A stretch of 64,000 nt of DNA from Granulosicoccus sp036478565 (GCA_965224525.1 OZ245050.1:4836001-4900000); one strand, 5' to 3'. Counted from the stretch's first letter, positions 16,888 to 25,582 are shown. Numbers and translations: made by a program. The notes: a model not told the origin generated them from the letters alone.

Positions 16888-19203
16888 ATGAAAAACATGA
16901 AATTAGCCAGAAAGACTTATTCATTGAGGAGGCGTTTGAGATCGATCTCAGCCATGCTCTCTTGTGCACTGGCAATGGTCTCGGCACCAGTTGCCACCGC
17001 TGATGTAACAGGCCCGCTAAAGATGATCGCTCTTCGTGTCTACTTTCAAGACTACATAGAGGAATCACGTTTTAATACCGTGCAGTTCGAAACACTAACA
17101 AACAGTATCGATAAGCTTTGGCGTGACACTTCCTATGGCAACAGCAGCCTTGATTGGCAAATCAGCGAGCTTTATCAGCTGCCGGACAATCGAAGTGCCT
17201 ATATCGATGACTTGGGAAATGGCGATCTTTCCAATGGTGGGAAATTTATGAAAGTACTGAATGACGCAATTGCCAATGCGCCTTCAGGTATCGACTGGAC
17301 TGATATCGATGGTGTGACGATCATGATGTCTGAAACCAGTAGCGCTCAGTTTCATCGCGGACAAGCGACGAGCTGCCCATTGAGCATGGGTCCGGGTGGG
17401 TCGACCAGTACGGTTGGCTGCGGTATTTTTTCGGAAAATCCAAGCTCGTCAGAAATCGCGGTATGGGGTCGTATGGCGCATGAGGTCGGACACATGTTCC
17501 AGCAAGGCGGGCCTGCCCATCCGAGCAATTACAACAGTGAATTCGAACTAATGGATGCGAACTATCCGGGGCAAATCGGGGTATTCGAAAAGCAGCCTAT
17601 GATGGGCTTTCCCGGGTGGCTTTCTGAATCACGGTATCTGGAAATCGAACCTGCGGATGATGGTCAGTCACAATGTATTGTTGCGATGGAGTACAACCTT
17701 TCGGGTATTCCAAACTATCAGGCTATCAAAGCCAAAATTACTGACAGTCTCTATTACCTGATAAGCGTGAGGCGAAAGGTATTGGGTGACGATCTGAACC
17801 CGCAATACGGCGGCATACCCGACGAGGGGGTCCTGATCGAGCGCGTCAGTGAAGGTTCTGATCCCTGGGTAGTCATACAAGGCAGGGGTGGCGATCGCAG
17901 CGATCTATGGGAAGAAGGCGATGTCTACTCCAACTTGCCAGATGGCATGTTCATAGCAATTAAAAGACAGTATGATCCTGATACTTACTGTATCACTGTG
18001 CGGTACACGCAAGGTTCCAATCAGCCGGATGTTGCCATGTACCCGTGGCGCCAGGCGCCAGGCAATACCTACGAGACGACAGACATCTGGAATGATAGTC
18101 CGGTCAATGGCTATGGCACATACCGCTATGGCACGTGGAATGATCTCGAAGGTGTGTCAGTACCCACTGGAAACGGTGATGACCCGGCCGTTGGTCTGGA
18201 CAATCGCCTCTATGCTCGTGTTCGCAACTGGGGTTCGTCGGTGGCCACCGATGTTGTCGTCAATTTTGAAGTGACGGACCCGTTGGGTTTAGGCATTGCC
18301 GGTTCGAACGGTTGGGCCTCTCTTGGCACGGTGGACATGAATGATTTTCCGGCATTGGCGAGCATTGCGCCGGGTGACTATGTTGATGTGTATGTAGTCT
18401 GGCAACCGGAAGTTGAACTTACGCCGGACCAATTGGCGGCTGGCACGTTCAGTTTCCACAGTTGTGTGCGCGTAAAAATCAATCCGGTAGCCGGAGAAGT
18501 GGCTCTGGGGAACCAGGACGGCAAGCGTGAGCAGGAAAACATTTCAGTATTTGAGGCTTCAGCGGTCGAAGCGGGCATGCCCTATAAGAATGTCGTGCAT
18601 TTGCACAACGACGACCTTGTCAACAAAAAGTACTTCTACCTGTCTTATGAGTCCGACCTCCCCGAAGGATGGATTCTTGATGTAAACGGCGGCGACTTGA
18701 GTGTTTTACTCAATCCCGGAGAGATGCGTGACATTCCGGTCTATATCGAACCGAAGTACGCTGCAGAACTGGGAAGCGTACACGGCGTCGACATAGATGC
18801 CTCTAGCCAACGCGTGCTGGTCAACGACCTTGACCCAACCGACACGCATCTGGAGTTCCAACTACTGGGTGGCGTGCGTATCGAGGCTCGAAGTGTTCAG
18901 CCGACCAAGCTGTACTGCAAGGTCAGTGATTCAGGAGAAATCGTGGTCAAAGGCGAACTTGGTGCTGAAGGTCTCGACACTCTGGCAGAAAAAGGATTAC
19001 CGGCAGTACTTATTCAGGGCCTGGATAAGAAGGGGCGCTACATGAAGGATCGTGGTGCTTCCGTTCTCGCGAAAATTGGCAAGGGTGGTCAGTTCGCCGG
19101 TGAGCTGTTCTCGAAGAAAGGTGACATTGCCGCTGTTCGATGCCTGTTTGCCGGTACAGAGTTGCTGGCCAGTGGAGCTACCGACATTATCAAAGTACGA
19201 TAG
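16888..19203 (+). CDS. Secreted zinc metalloprotease with HExxH motif (M6-like)
   Basis: 771 residues from the ATG at 16888, chosen because AAGGAAAA lies just upstream and a twin-basic N-terminus with hydrophobic segment and APVATA cleavage region follows. The protease domain has HEVGH (198-202) and a further His at 211 in QQGGPAH, followed by a Met-containing turn (FELMDANYPG). This fits a gluzincin/metzincin-like zinc site as in M6 immune inhibitor A relatives, although the spacing to the third His is longer than usual. After the protease come beta-rich regions (about 400-700) with CARDB/FN3-like character (NWGSSVATDVVVNFEVTDPLG). Probably exported. The substrate is unknown. It is not in an operon with its neighbours. 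Confidence 0.75.
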   Translation: MKNMKLARKTYSLRRRLRSISAMLSCALAMVSAPVATADVTGPLKMIALRVYFQDYIEESRFNTVQFETLTNSIDKLWRDTSYGNSSLDWQISELYQLPDNRSAYIDDLGNGDLSNGGKFMKVLNDAIANAPSGIDWTDIDGVTIMMSETSSAQFHRGQATSCPLSMGPGGSTSTVGCGIFSENPSSSEIAVWGRMAHEVGHMFQQGGPAHPSNYNSEFELMDANYPGQIGVFEKQPMMGFPGWLSESRYLEIEPADDGQSQCIVAMEYNLSGIPNYQAIKAKITDSLYYLISVRRKVLGDDLNPQYGGIPDEGVLIERVSEGSDPWVVIQGRGGDRSDLWEEGDVYSNLPDGMFIAIKRQYDPDTYCITVRYTQGSNQPDVAMYPWRQAPGNTYETTDIWNDSPVNGYGTYRYGTWNDLEGVSVPTGNGDDPAVGLDNRLYARVRNWGSSVATDVVVNFEVTDPLGLGIAGSNGWASLGTVDMNDFPALASIAPGDYVDVYVVWQPEVELTPDQLAAGTFSFHSCVRVKINPVAGEVALGNQDGKREQENISVFEASAVEAGMPYKNVVHLHNDDLVNKKYFYLSYESDLPEGWILDVNGGDLSVLLNPGEMRDIPVYIEPKYAAELGSVHGVDIDASSQRVLVNDLDPTDTHLEFQLLGGVRIEARSVQPTKLYCKVSDSGEIVVKGELGAEGLDTLAEKGLPAVLIQGLDKKGRYMKDRGASVLAKIGKGGQFAGELFSKKGDIAAVRCLFAGTELLASGATDIIKVR

Positions 19204-19528
19204 AGGAAAGCATTCAGAGTGTAACCGCTAGCAACGGTTACGCTCCGAACGTACGACTCGTTGGATGTGCGCAAGCTGCTCTAACCGGAATAAGCCAACT
19301 CTTGGTTGATGAGTGCCTCTATGTCGTGTTGTCACTGATTCTGAGGTGTGACTGTGTATTTCATTCGTTATTGGTGAGGGCCGTAACAAACAACTTGCAG
19401 ACTGAGTGCCCCGTACTAGTGGTACTTATCCCGAGCAAATGGCGAGGCTAGGGTTTTCACCTATTTACTGGCCGTTACGCCAGCATTAGCCTGTGAGGGA
19501 CTAACCAACCTGTTTTGGAGAGCGTAAA
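19204..19528. other. 325-base gap between metalloprotease and pentapeptide gene
   Basis: Contains a hairpin at 19217-19245 near its left end and the Shine-Dalgarno GGAG of the next gene at 19516-19519. No gene is supported. Confidence 0.5.
19217..19245 (+). terminator. Hairpin after the metalloprotease gene
   Basis: An 11-bp stem with one T-G pair (core GTAACCG/CGGTTAC, loop CTAGCAA) starts 14 bases after the stop codon. No T-run follows, so it may be an mRNA 3-prime stabiliser or a weak terminator. Confidence 0.45.
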
Positions 19529-20155
19529 GTGGTAGTTGACAACCTGAACACTAGCCCTGTGCGAGAAACGCAAGACTTGGACCGTATTGCCGACTTGTAT
19601 ATGCAGCACGGAGATGGAATCAATAATACCGGCAAAGATGGTGTTGTCGATAGTGATGAGGCATGGTCAATAAGTTCTTTGATAAGTGAAAGACCGGTGT
19701 CTGGTCCAGACAGCCAATTCTGGGAAGATGCCTATCAGTTCGACTTTTTATTAACCCGCTTTGAAGAGCAGATTAGTAGCTTTGATGGTGAAGAAGGAAT
19801 TTCCGTCAGCGATATGGAGCTGCTCAAACAAGTCTTGAAAACACCGGCTCATTTGACAGGTCCGCGATTTACCGGCCAATTTATTAGCGATCAATCTTTC
19901 AGCGAGGCAAATCTGGAAAATGCCGACCTTCGGTTCAGCAAATTGCACCGCATAGATTTACGCGGTGCTAACCTTAAAGGTGCTGATTTGAGCCACTCTA
20001 AGTTAACGGTAATCGATATGAGAGGTGCTGATCTGTCAAATGCCAATCTGTCGAGCACGTCATTTTTTGACGTTCGGTACGATGAAACAACCGTATTCCC
20101 GCTCGGTTTTAATCCTGCAGATCACTCTGGGCTAGGTACCGAGCCATTAATTTGA
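19529..20155 (+). CDS. Pentapeptide-repeat protein with EF-hand-like loop
   Basis: 208 residues starting at GTG 19529, with GGAG 10 bases upstream. There is no signal peptide. Residues 33-44 (NTGKDGVVDSDE) fit an EF-hand calcium loop with ligands at 1, 3, 5, 9 and 12 and Gly at 6. A second, degenerate acidic loop lies at about 85-96. Residues about 112-180 form some 13 pentapeptide repeats of the A(D/N)LxX type, which fold as a right-handed square beta-helix. Pentapeptide proteins include DNA mimics that protect gyrase, but nothing here proves that role. Alone between a protease gene and hemE. Confidence 0.75.
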   Translation: MVVDNLNTSPVRETQDLDRIADLYMQHGDGINNTGKDGVVDSDEAWSISSLISERPVSGPDSQFWEDAYQFDFLLTRFEEQISSFDGEEGISVSDMELLKQVLKTPAHLTGPRFTGQFISDQSFSEANLENADLRFSKLHRIDLRGANLKGADLSHSKLTVIDMRGADLSNANLSSTSFFDVRYDETTVFPLGFNPADHSGLGTEPLI

Positions 20156-20189
20156 ACAACGCTCATCCGCCTGTCTGGCCTGAAATAAA

Positions 20190-20245
20190 TTAGTTGGAGC
20201 AGGGCCAATAGTCCACTATCGCAGGTTCGAATCCGGTTGAGCTCA
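20190..20245 (+). other. Possible decayed tRNA 3-prime half
   Basis: TTCGAAT at 20226-20232 with flanking GG/CC is a canonical T-loop. The T-stem (20221-20225 with 20233-20237) has one mismatch, and a D-loop-like TAGTTGG precedes it. A matching acceptor 5-prime half and an anticodon stem cannot be found, so this is at best a remnant. Confidence 0.25.
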
Positions 20246-20279
20246 GTTTGTTCGTGGCTGTGTCACCACGCGAACAAAC
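20246..20279. repeat. Inverted repeat overlapping the 26-bp palindrome
   Basis: GTTTGTTCG (20246-20254) pairs with CGAACAAAC (20271-20279). An inner TGG/CCA pair can add to the stem. The last three bases are shared with the palindrome at 20277-20302, so the two hairpins compete. Confidence 0.7.
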
Positions 20280-20302
20280 TTGTTTATACGTATAAACAAG
20301 TT
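20277..20302. repeat. Perfect 26-bp palindrome
   Basis: The half-site AACTTGTTTATAC is followed directly by its exact reverse complement. It lies in the gap between the convergent pentapeptide gene and hemE. No T-run follows on either side, so it is not a standard terminator. It could be a dimer-binding site or a recombination site. Confidence 0.75.
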
Positions 20303-20410
20303 GCACTAGTATGCAAGGCGGCATATCTTCCGCCGTTTGCTGGTTTTCAGCACTTGCATCACCCGTCGGTGACAAGAGCTGGCAGGCAAAATACGAATCG
20401 CGCAGATTGC

Positions 20411-21469
20411 CTAACGCGCGCTAAACTCCCGAACTGCCTCCACCATAATACCCAGATGCTCGGGATTCACATGCTGGTGAATACCATGTCCAAGATTAAA
20501 CACATGTCCCGGTCCATCGCCATAGCTATTCAGCACATGCTTTACTTCCTTGCGTATGCTGTCGGGCGAGCCGTACAAAACAGACGGATCAAGATTACCC
20601 TGCAAGGCAACGCGATCACCGGTGCGTTGGCGCGCATCGGCAAGGTCTGTTGTCCAGTCAACACCCAGGCCGTCACAGCCAGTATCGGCCATCTCGCTTA
20701 GCCAGGCGCCGCCATTTTTGGTAAACAGCACTACGGGCACTTTTCGGCCTTCGGCCTCGCGAGTCAGGCCGTCGAGAATCTGTTGCATATAATGCAAGGA
20801 AAACTCACGGTAGTTGGCAGGCGACAATACGCCACCCCAGGTATCAAAGATCATTAAGGATTGCGCGCCGGCTGCAACCTGTGCGTTCAGATAAGCAATG
20901 ACAGACTGAGCGGTGATGTCGAGTAATTTGTGCAGTATTGCAGGCTCGCTGAACAGCATGCCTTTGACCTTGCCGAAGTCCTTGCTGCCACCACCTTCAA
21001 CCATATAGGTAGCAAGGGTCCAGGGGCTGCCGGAAAAGCCGATAAGTGGCACACGGCCGTTTAGTTCCTGCCGAATCAGGCTGACTGCATCCATGACATA
21101 ACGCAGCTTGTCGTCCGGGTCGGGAATGGGCAGGGCATCGACGTCGGATGCGGTGTGCACGGGTCTGGAAAATTTAGGGCCTTCGCCAGTTTCAAAGTGC
21201 AGTCCAAGTCCCATTGCATCGGGGATGGTAAGAATGTCCGAGAACAAAATGGCGGCATCGAGATTGAACCGATCTATCGGTTGCAGGGTCACTTCGCAGG
21301 CGAGCTCAGGCGTACTGCACAGGGTCATGAAATCCCCGGCTTGTGCGCGGACTTTCAGGTACTCCGGCAGATACCGACCCGCCTGACGCATAACCCAGAC
21401 TGGTGTGCGTGCTGTCGGCTGTCGTTCCAGTGCCTGCAGGTAGAGGTCGTTATGCAGCGGTGCGTTCAT
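20411..21469 (-). CDS. hemE: Uroporphyrinogen III decarboxylase
   Basis: 352 residues, the usual length. It removes four carboxyl groups from uroporphyrinogen III to give coproporphyrinogen III in haem synthesis. The N-terminal signature PVWVMRQAGRYLPEY and the second signature GFSGSPWTLATYMVEG are both present, as are the FSDILTIP segment with its catalytic Asp and the C-terminal NLGHGI motif. The start lies 5 bases after the gltD stop, so the two are probably co-transcribed. Confidence 0.97.
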   Translation of the reverse strand: MNAPLHNDLYLQALERQPTARTPVWVMRQAGRYLPEYLKVRAQAGDFMTLCSTPELACEVTLQPIDRFNLDAAILFSDILTIPDAMGLGLHFETGEGPKFSRPVHTASDVDALPIPDPDDKLRYVMDAVSLIRQELNGRVPLIGFSGSPWTLATYMVEGGGSKDFGKVKGMLFSEPAILHKLLDITAQSVIAYLNAQVAAGAQSLMIFDTWGGVLSPANYREFSLHYMQQILDGLTREAEGRKVPVVLFTKNGGAWLSEMADTGCDGLGVDWTTDLADARQRTGDRVALQGNLDPSVLYGSPDSIRKEVKHVLNSYGDGPGHVFNLGHGIHQHVNPEHLGIMVEAVREFSAR

Positions 21470-21474
21470 GCGAA

Positions 21475-22929
21475 TTATTGTGCTGTAGCGGTGGCTACCT
21501 TCGGGTTTGAAGCTTCTGACGCAAGGTAGCTGACAATGCCCTCAGCGGCATTGCGTCCTTCAAACACAGCGGTAACAACAAGGTCGGAGCCTCGTACCAT
21601 ATCACCACCGGCAAATACCTGCGGGTTGCTGGTCTGATGCATAAAGCCGTTTTGTTCTGGCGCAATAACCCGACCGCCGTCATCGGTGTTGATGTCAAAG
21701 TTATCTAGCCAGCTTGCCGGGTTGGGACGAAAACCAAAGGCGACTAACACGGCATCCGCCGGTATGACTTCCTCTGTACCCTCGACAGCTTCCGGCATGC
21801 GGCGACCTCGCGCATCTGGCTCACCCAATCGGGTGGTAACCACTTTCACACCCTTGATTGAGCCGTTTGATTTGCCGACCAGTTCGATGGGCTGGCGGTT
21901 CCACAAAAACTTCACACCTTCTTCTTTGGCATTTTTAACCTCACGACGTGAGCCGGGCATGTTCTTTTCATCACGGCGGTAAGCGCAAGTGACCGATTGG
22001 GCTTTCTGTCGTATCGCTGTTCGATTGCAGTCCATCGCCGTATCACCACCGCCGAGTACAACCACGCGTTTGCCTTTCAGATTGACGAAATTGTCCTTGT
22101 TCTCGTCCCATTTATAGTGATGATTTACGTTGGAGATCAGGTATGGCAAAGCCTCATGTACGCCGATTAAATCTTCACCGGGAAAGCCGCCGCGCATGGA
22201 CGTGTAAGTACCCATGCCGAGGAAGACGGCGTCGTAGTCATTCAAAAGAGATTGGAATAGTATGTCCTTGCCAATATCGACGTTAAGGCGAAACTCGACA
22301 CCCATTTCTTCCATGATGGCGCGGCGGGTAAAGACAACCTCTTTTTCCAGCTTGAACGGGGGAATGCCATAGGTCAGCAGGCCACCAATTTCGTTATAAC
22401 GATCAAACACGACCGGCTGCACACCGTTTCTGACAAGTACATCAGCGCAGGCTAGTCCTGCCGGACCGGCGCCGACAATAGCGACCTTACTGCCGGTAGG
22501 CTTGACGTTTGACATATCTGGACGCCAGCCCTGTTTCAGGGCTTCATCGGTAATGTATTTTTCAATTGAGCCAATGGTGACGGCACCAAAGCCATCATTG
22601 AGGGTGCAGGCACCTTCGCAAAGCCGATCCTGTGGGCAGACACGACCGCACATTTCGGGCAGTGAATTGGTACGGTGTGATATTTCGGCTGCCTCAAACA
22701 GATTGCCTTCGGCGATGAGCTTCAGCCAGTTGGGAATGTAGTTGTGAACCGGGCATTTCCATTCACAGTAGGGGTTGCCACAGGCGAGGCAACGGCCGGA
22801 CTGGATCGCGGCCTTCTCTGCGTCGAACTGGCCGTAGATCTCCTTGAAGTGCTTGATCCGGGCGACCGCCTTACGCTTTTTAGGGTCCTTGCGCGGCGCA
22901 TCGAGAAACAGGAACGTCGAGTCAGTCAT
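21475..22929 (-). CDS. gltD: Glutamate synthase small subunit
   Basis: 484 residues. The FAD/NAD(P)H subunit passes electrons to the large subunit GltB. The N-terminal adrenodoxin-like Fe-S region has CLACGNPYCEWKCPVHN. The FAD Rossmann motif GAGPAGLACADVL and the NADPH motif GGGDTAMDCNRTA follow, with AYRRDEKNMPGSRREV between domains. The last FAD motif is VFAGGDMVRGSDLVVTA. A strong Shine-Dalgarno (GGAGG) precedes ATG 22929. Its gltB partner is the partial gene at the left edge of the window, so the two subunits are encoded apart. Confidence 0.96.
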   Translation of the reverse strand: MTDSTFLFLDAPRKDPKKRKAVARIKHFKEIYGQFDAEKAAIQSGRCLACGNPYCEWKCPVHNYIPNWLKLIAEGNLFEAAEISHRTNSLPEMCGRVCPQDRLCEGACTLNDGFGAVTIGSIEKYITDEALKQGWRPDMSNVKPTGSKVAIVGAGPAGLACADVLVRNGVQPVVFDRYNEIGGLLTYGIPPFKLEKEVVFTRRAIMEEMGVEFRLNVDIGKDILFQSLLNDYDAVFLGMGTYTSMRGGFPGEDLIGVHEALPYLISNVNHHYKWDENKDNFVNLKGKRVVVLGGGDTAMDCNRTAIRQKAQSVTCAYRRDEKNMPGSRREVKNAKEEGVKFLWNRQPIELVGKSNGSIKGVKVVTTRLGEPDARGRRMPEAVEGTEEVIPADAVLVAFGFRPNPASWLDNFDINTDDGGRVIAPEQNGFMHQTSNPQVFAGGDMVRGSDLVVTAVFEGRNAAEGIVSYLASEASNPKVATATAQ

Positions 22930-22950
22930 GTGAATCCTCCATCAAGCGAC

Positions 22951-22980
22951 ATAATGCGCGATGTGGTTGTCTGGTGTCAG
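22951..22980 (-). promoter_or_regulatory. Putative sigma-70 promoter of gltD-hemE
   Basis: On minus, CTGACA (5 of 6) is separated by 18 bases from CATTAT (4 of 6), about 20-50 bases upstream of the gltD start. Confidence 0.45.
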
Positions 22981-23050
22981 CAGGCCGGACAAAAATTTAC
23001 TGGTATGTCCGAAAACCGGGCAGCATCGTGCTTTCTGATGAAACCGCGCG

Positions 23051-23500
23051 CTAGGCGCTGAGACGCTGGCGAATCTGTTGACTCACTGCACCCATATCGG
23101 CACGGCCTTGCAGTTGCGGTTTGATTTTGGCCATCACCTGGCCCATGTCCTTTACGGATGTGGCGCTGGTGGCGCTGATCGCCTCGCTGACAATGGCCTC
23201 GATTTCAGCTGCATCAAGTGCAGCGGGCAGATAGGTCTTGATCAATTCCGCTTCAACCTGCTCCTGAGCAACCAAATCGTCGCGGCCTGCTTTTTCAAAC
23301 TGGCTGATGGACTCGCGGCGTTGTTTAAGTTGCTTGTCGAGCAGGACGATGGTGGCGGCTTCATCAAGTTCGATGCGCTTGTCGACTTCTATCTGTTTGA
23401 TAGCGGCCGCGAGCAGTCGCAATGTGCCAAGGCGCGGTTTGTCACCGGCCTTCATGGCGGTCTTGATGTCGTCGAAAATGCGCTGTCGTGTGTTACTCAT
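23051..23500 (-). CDS. yqeY: GatB/YqeY domain protein
   Basis: 149 residues, the full YqeY length. It is related to the C-terminal tRNA-binding domain of the amidotransferase subunit GatB. Motifs include the N-terminal RQRIFDDIKTAMKAGDKPRLGTLRLL and the C-terminal VKDMGQVMAKIKPQLQGRADMG. The exact role is not established; the family commonly sits with rpsU, as here. In many proteobacteria dnaG and rpoD come next, but here gltD follows, so the macromolecular synthesis operon is split or shortened. Confidence 0.93.
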   Translation of the reverse strand: MSNTRQRIFDDIKTAMKAGDKPRLGTLRLLAAAIKQIEVDKRIELDEAATIVLLDKQLKQRRESISQFEKAGRDDLVAQEQVEAELIKTYLPAALDAAEIEAIVSEAISATSATSVKDMGQVMAKIKPQLQGRADMGAVSQQIRQRLSA

Positions 23501-23615
23501 AACCGCGAATCTGTTGCCTGAAGCTGGACGGGAGCCAGCCTGCCGCTACAAAATAGTCCGCTACGGGCGCGGGCAAGCTCGCCTGGTTAATAGAAGTAGG
23601 GCAAAATCGGAGAAA

Positions 23616-23831
23616 CTAGTACAGGCGTACGCGACGTGCGGATTCCTTGGACAGCTTCTTCTGGTGGCGTTTGACGGCCGCTGCCGCCTTACGCTTCCGC
23701 TCGGTGGTGGGTTTTTCGTAGAACTCGCGACGGCGTGTCTCGGTCAGGACTCCGGCCTTCTCACAACCGCGCTTGAAACGGCGCAGTGCCATTTCGAAAG
23801 GTTCGTTCTCTTTGATGCGTACTGATGGCAT
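23616..23831 (-). CDS. rpsU: Small ribosomal subunit protein S21
   Basis: 71 residues, highly basic, identical in layout to E. coli S21 (MP..V..NEPFE.ALRRFKR...EKAG, RREFYEKPT). It helps initiation complexes form on the 30S subunit. It is preceded by a good sigma-70 promoter, and yqeY follows after 115 bases. Confidence 0.97.
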   Translation of the reverse strand: MPSVRIKENEPFEMALRRFKRGCEKAGVLTETRRREFYEKPTTERKRKAAAAVKRHQKKLSKESARRVRLY

Positions 23832-23870
23832 TAAGTCAATTTACTCGTGCTGAATAGTGGAAAGCCCCCT

Positions 23871-23900
23871 AGTATAGCGGGTTGTGTACCAGAATCTCAA
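23871..23900 (-). promoter_or_regulatory. Sigma-70 promoter of rpsU
   Basis: On minus, TTGAGA (5 of 6) and TATACT (5 of 6) are separated by 18 bases, about 40 bases upstream of the rpsU start. The -35 end lies only 7 bases from the divergent tsaD start codon. Confidence 0.7.
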
Positions 23901-23907
23901 TGGGTCG

Positions 23908-24942
23908 ATGATAGTTCTTGGTTGTGAGACTTCCTGTGACGAAACCGGCCTGGCAGTTTATGACACGGCAGACGGCCTGTTGGCGCACGCACTTTATAGT
24001 CAAATCGACCTGCACGCCTTATATGGCGGAGTTGTACCGGAGCTGGCGTCACGCGATCATATTCGCCGCCTGGTGCCGCTGACCCGTGAAGTGCTACAGC
24101 AATCGGGCCTGTCGCTGAGTGCGATTGACGGGTTTGCCTACACCGCTGGCCCCGGTCTGGCTGGCGCACTGCTGACCGGTGCAATGATGATGCGCTCTTT
24201 GGCCTGGTCGGTTGGGCGTCCGGCCTTGGGTGTACATCATCTGGAAGGGCATTTGCTAGCGCCGATGCTGGAGCCAAACCCGCCACCGTACCCGTTTGTC
24301 TGCCTGCTGGTATCGGGCGGGCACACCCAGTTAGTACGGGTCGATGGGCTGGGCTTATATCGGTTGCTGGGTGAATCCGTTGATGATGCCGCCGGAGAGG
24401 CCTTCGACAAGACTGCCAAGATGCTGGGAATTCCGTACCCAGGTGGCAAGGCGCTGGCAGAAATGGCGCTCGAAGGAGACCCCGCCGCTATTGCATTACC
24501 CAGGCCGATGCTGGACCGACCGGGACTCGACTTCAGTTTCAGTGGTCTGAAAACAGCGGCGATCATGCGCTACCGGGCTGAGTTGCAATGTATTGAAGAT
24601 GACCGCCCGGGCCGCGAGTTCATGGTCAACCTGGCTGCCAGTTTCGAAGCTGCAGTGGTCGACGTGTTGGTCACCAAAAGTCGCCGCGCACTTGAGCAGG
24701 AAGGGTTGGAGCGATTGGTCGTCTCAGGAGGCGTCAGTGCCAATCATCAGTTGCGCCAGGCGGTGACTGATCTGTGTGACCAACGTAGTGGACAAGCCTA
24801 TTTTCCCCGACTGGAATTCTGCACCGACAACGGTGCCATGATTGCGCTGGCGGGTGCGTTGCGTCTGGCAGAAGGGCAGCAGGACTCGCTGGCTGTGTCG
24901 GTGCGACCGCGCTGGCCACTGGTGGATTTGGTTCAGCATTAG
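23908..24942 (+). CDS. tsaD: tRNA threonylcarbamoyladenosine transferase TsaD
   Basis: 344 residues from ATG 23908, chosen because it gives the family N-terminus (MIVLGCETSCDETG); the frame also has an upstream ATG at 23884. TsaD transfers the threonylcarbamoyl group to A37 of ANN-reading tRNAs together with TsaB and TsaE. The metal-binding motif HHLEGH, the ASRDHIRRLVPL region, LVSGGHTQLV, and the C-terminal SGGVSANHQLR and FCTDNGAMIALAG are all present. Divergent from rpsU, as in E. coli and relatives. Confidence 0.96.
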   Translation: MIVLGCETSCDETGLAVYDTADGLLAHALYSQIDLHALYGGVVPELASRDHIRRLVPLTREVLQQSGLSLSAIDGFAYTAGPGLAGALLTGAMMMRSLAWSVGRPALGVHHLEGHLLAPMLEPNPPPYPFVCLLVSGGHTQLVRVDGLGLYRLLGESVDDAAGEAFDKTAKMLGIPYPGGKALAEMALEGDPAAIALPRPMLDRPGLDFSFSGLKTAAIMRYRAELQCIEDDRPGREFMVNLAASFEAAVVDVLVTKSRRALEQEGLERLVVSGGVSANHQLRQAVTDLCDQRSGQAYFPRLEFCTDNGAMIALAGALRLAEGQQDSLAVSVRPRWPLVDLVQH

Positions 24943-24956
24943 TGTGATTTGACCAC

Positions 24957-25562
24957 TCACCGCTTGCCAATGATCGGCTCATCACCCGAAACGAGGCGGC
25001 TGATATTGCTGCGGTGAGTCCAGAAAACAAACAGGCCAATTATCACGAAAGCTAGCGAGTAGACCGTCTCACCATCGACCAGCAGGTAGACAGGGATCAG
25101 TAGAAAAGTAACAAGCGCTGCCAGAGACGAGCGGCGAAAGGTCAGGCTGACAGCCAGCCAGGTCAATAGTGCCAGTGCGCCCATGCTGCCGCTGATGCCC
25201 AGCAGCGCACCAAATGCAGTTGCAACGCCTTTGCCGCCTCGAAACTCGAAGAATATCGGATAAACGTGGCCGAGAAAGGCGGCCAGCGCTACCAGTGCCA
25301 CGGTTGGCGGGTGAGGCAAGAAAAGAGAGGTGAGCAGTACGGGCAAATAGCCCTTGAGTCCGTCTCCCAGCAGTGTCAGGGCAGCCGGCAGTCGGCCGCC
25401 AATTCTCAGTACATTAGTGGTGCCGGGATTGTTGGAGCCTGCGGTGCGAGGGTCGGGCAGACCCATCAGACGGCATACAATGATGGCAGTCGACAGCGAA
25501 CCAAGCAGGTAGGCAACAGCTGCTGCTGTCAGGGCGGGCAATAACAAGGAAGCGCTGAACAC
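24957..25562 (-). CDS. plsY: Glycerol-3-phosphate acyltransferase PlsY
   Basis: 201 residues, an integral membrane protein with about five helices. It acylates glycerol-3-phosphate using acyl-phosphate, the first step in phospholipid synthesis. The three PlsY motifs are visible: GSLSTAIIVCRLMGLPDPR, GSNNPGTTNVLR, and the FLGHVYPIFFEFRGGKGVATAFG block. The start is GTG 25562 with GGAAAG 8 bases upstream. It converges on tsaD, the usual neighbour, and an inverted repeat lies upstream. Confidence 0.95.
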   Translation of the reverse strand: MFSASLLLPALTAAAVAYLLGSLSTAIIVCRLMGLPDPRTAGSNNPGTTNVLRIGGRLPAALTLLGDGLKGYLPVLLTSLFLPHPPTVALVALAAFLGHVYPIFFEFRGGKGVATAFGALLGISGSMGALALLTWLAVSLTFRRSSLAALVTFLLIPVYLLVDGETVYSLAFVIIGLFVFWTHRSNISRLVSGDEPIIGKR

Positions 25563-25582
25563 GTTATGGTCTTTCCAGGAGT

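Noticed and set aside
20190..20375. Short minus-strand open frame over the palindrome
   Set aside because: It reads through the hairpins and tRNA-like sequence, with no ribosome site and no protein-like pattern.
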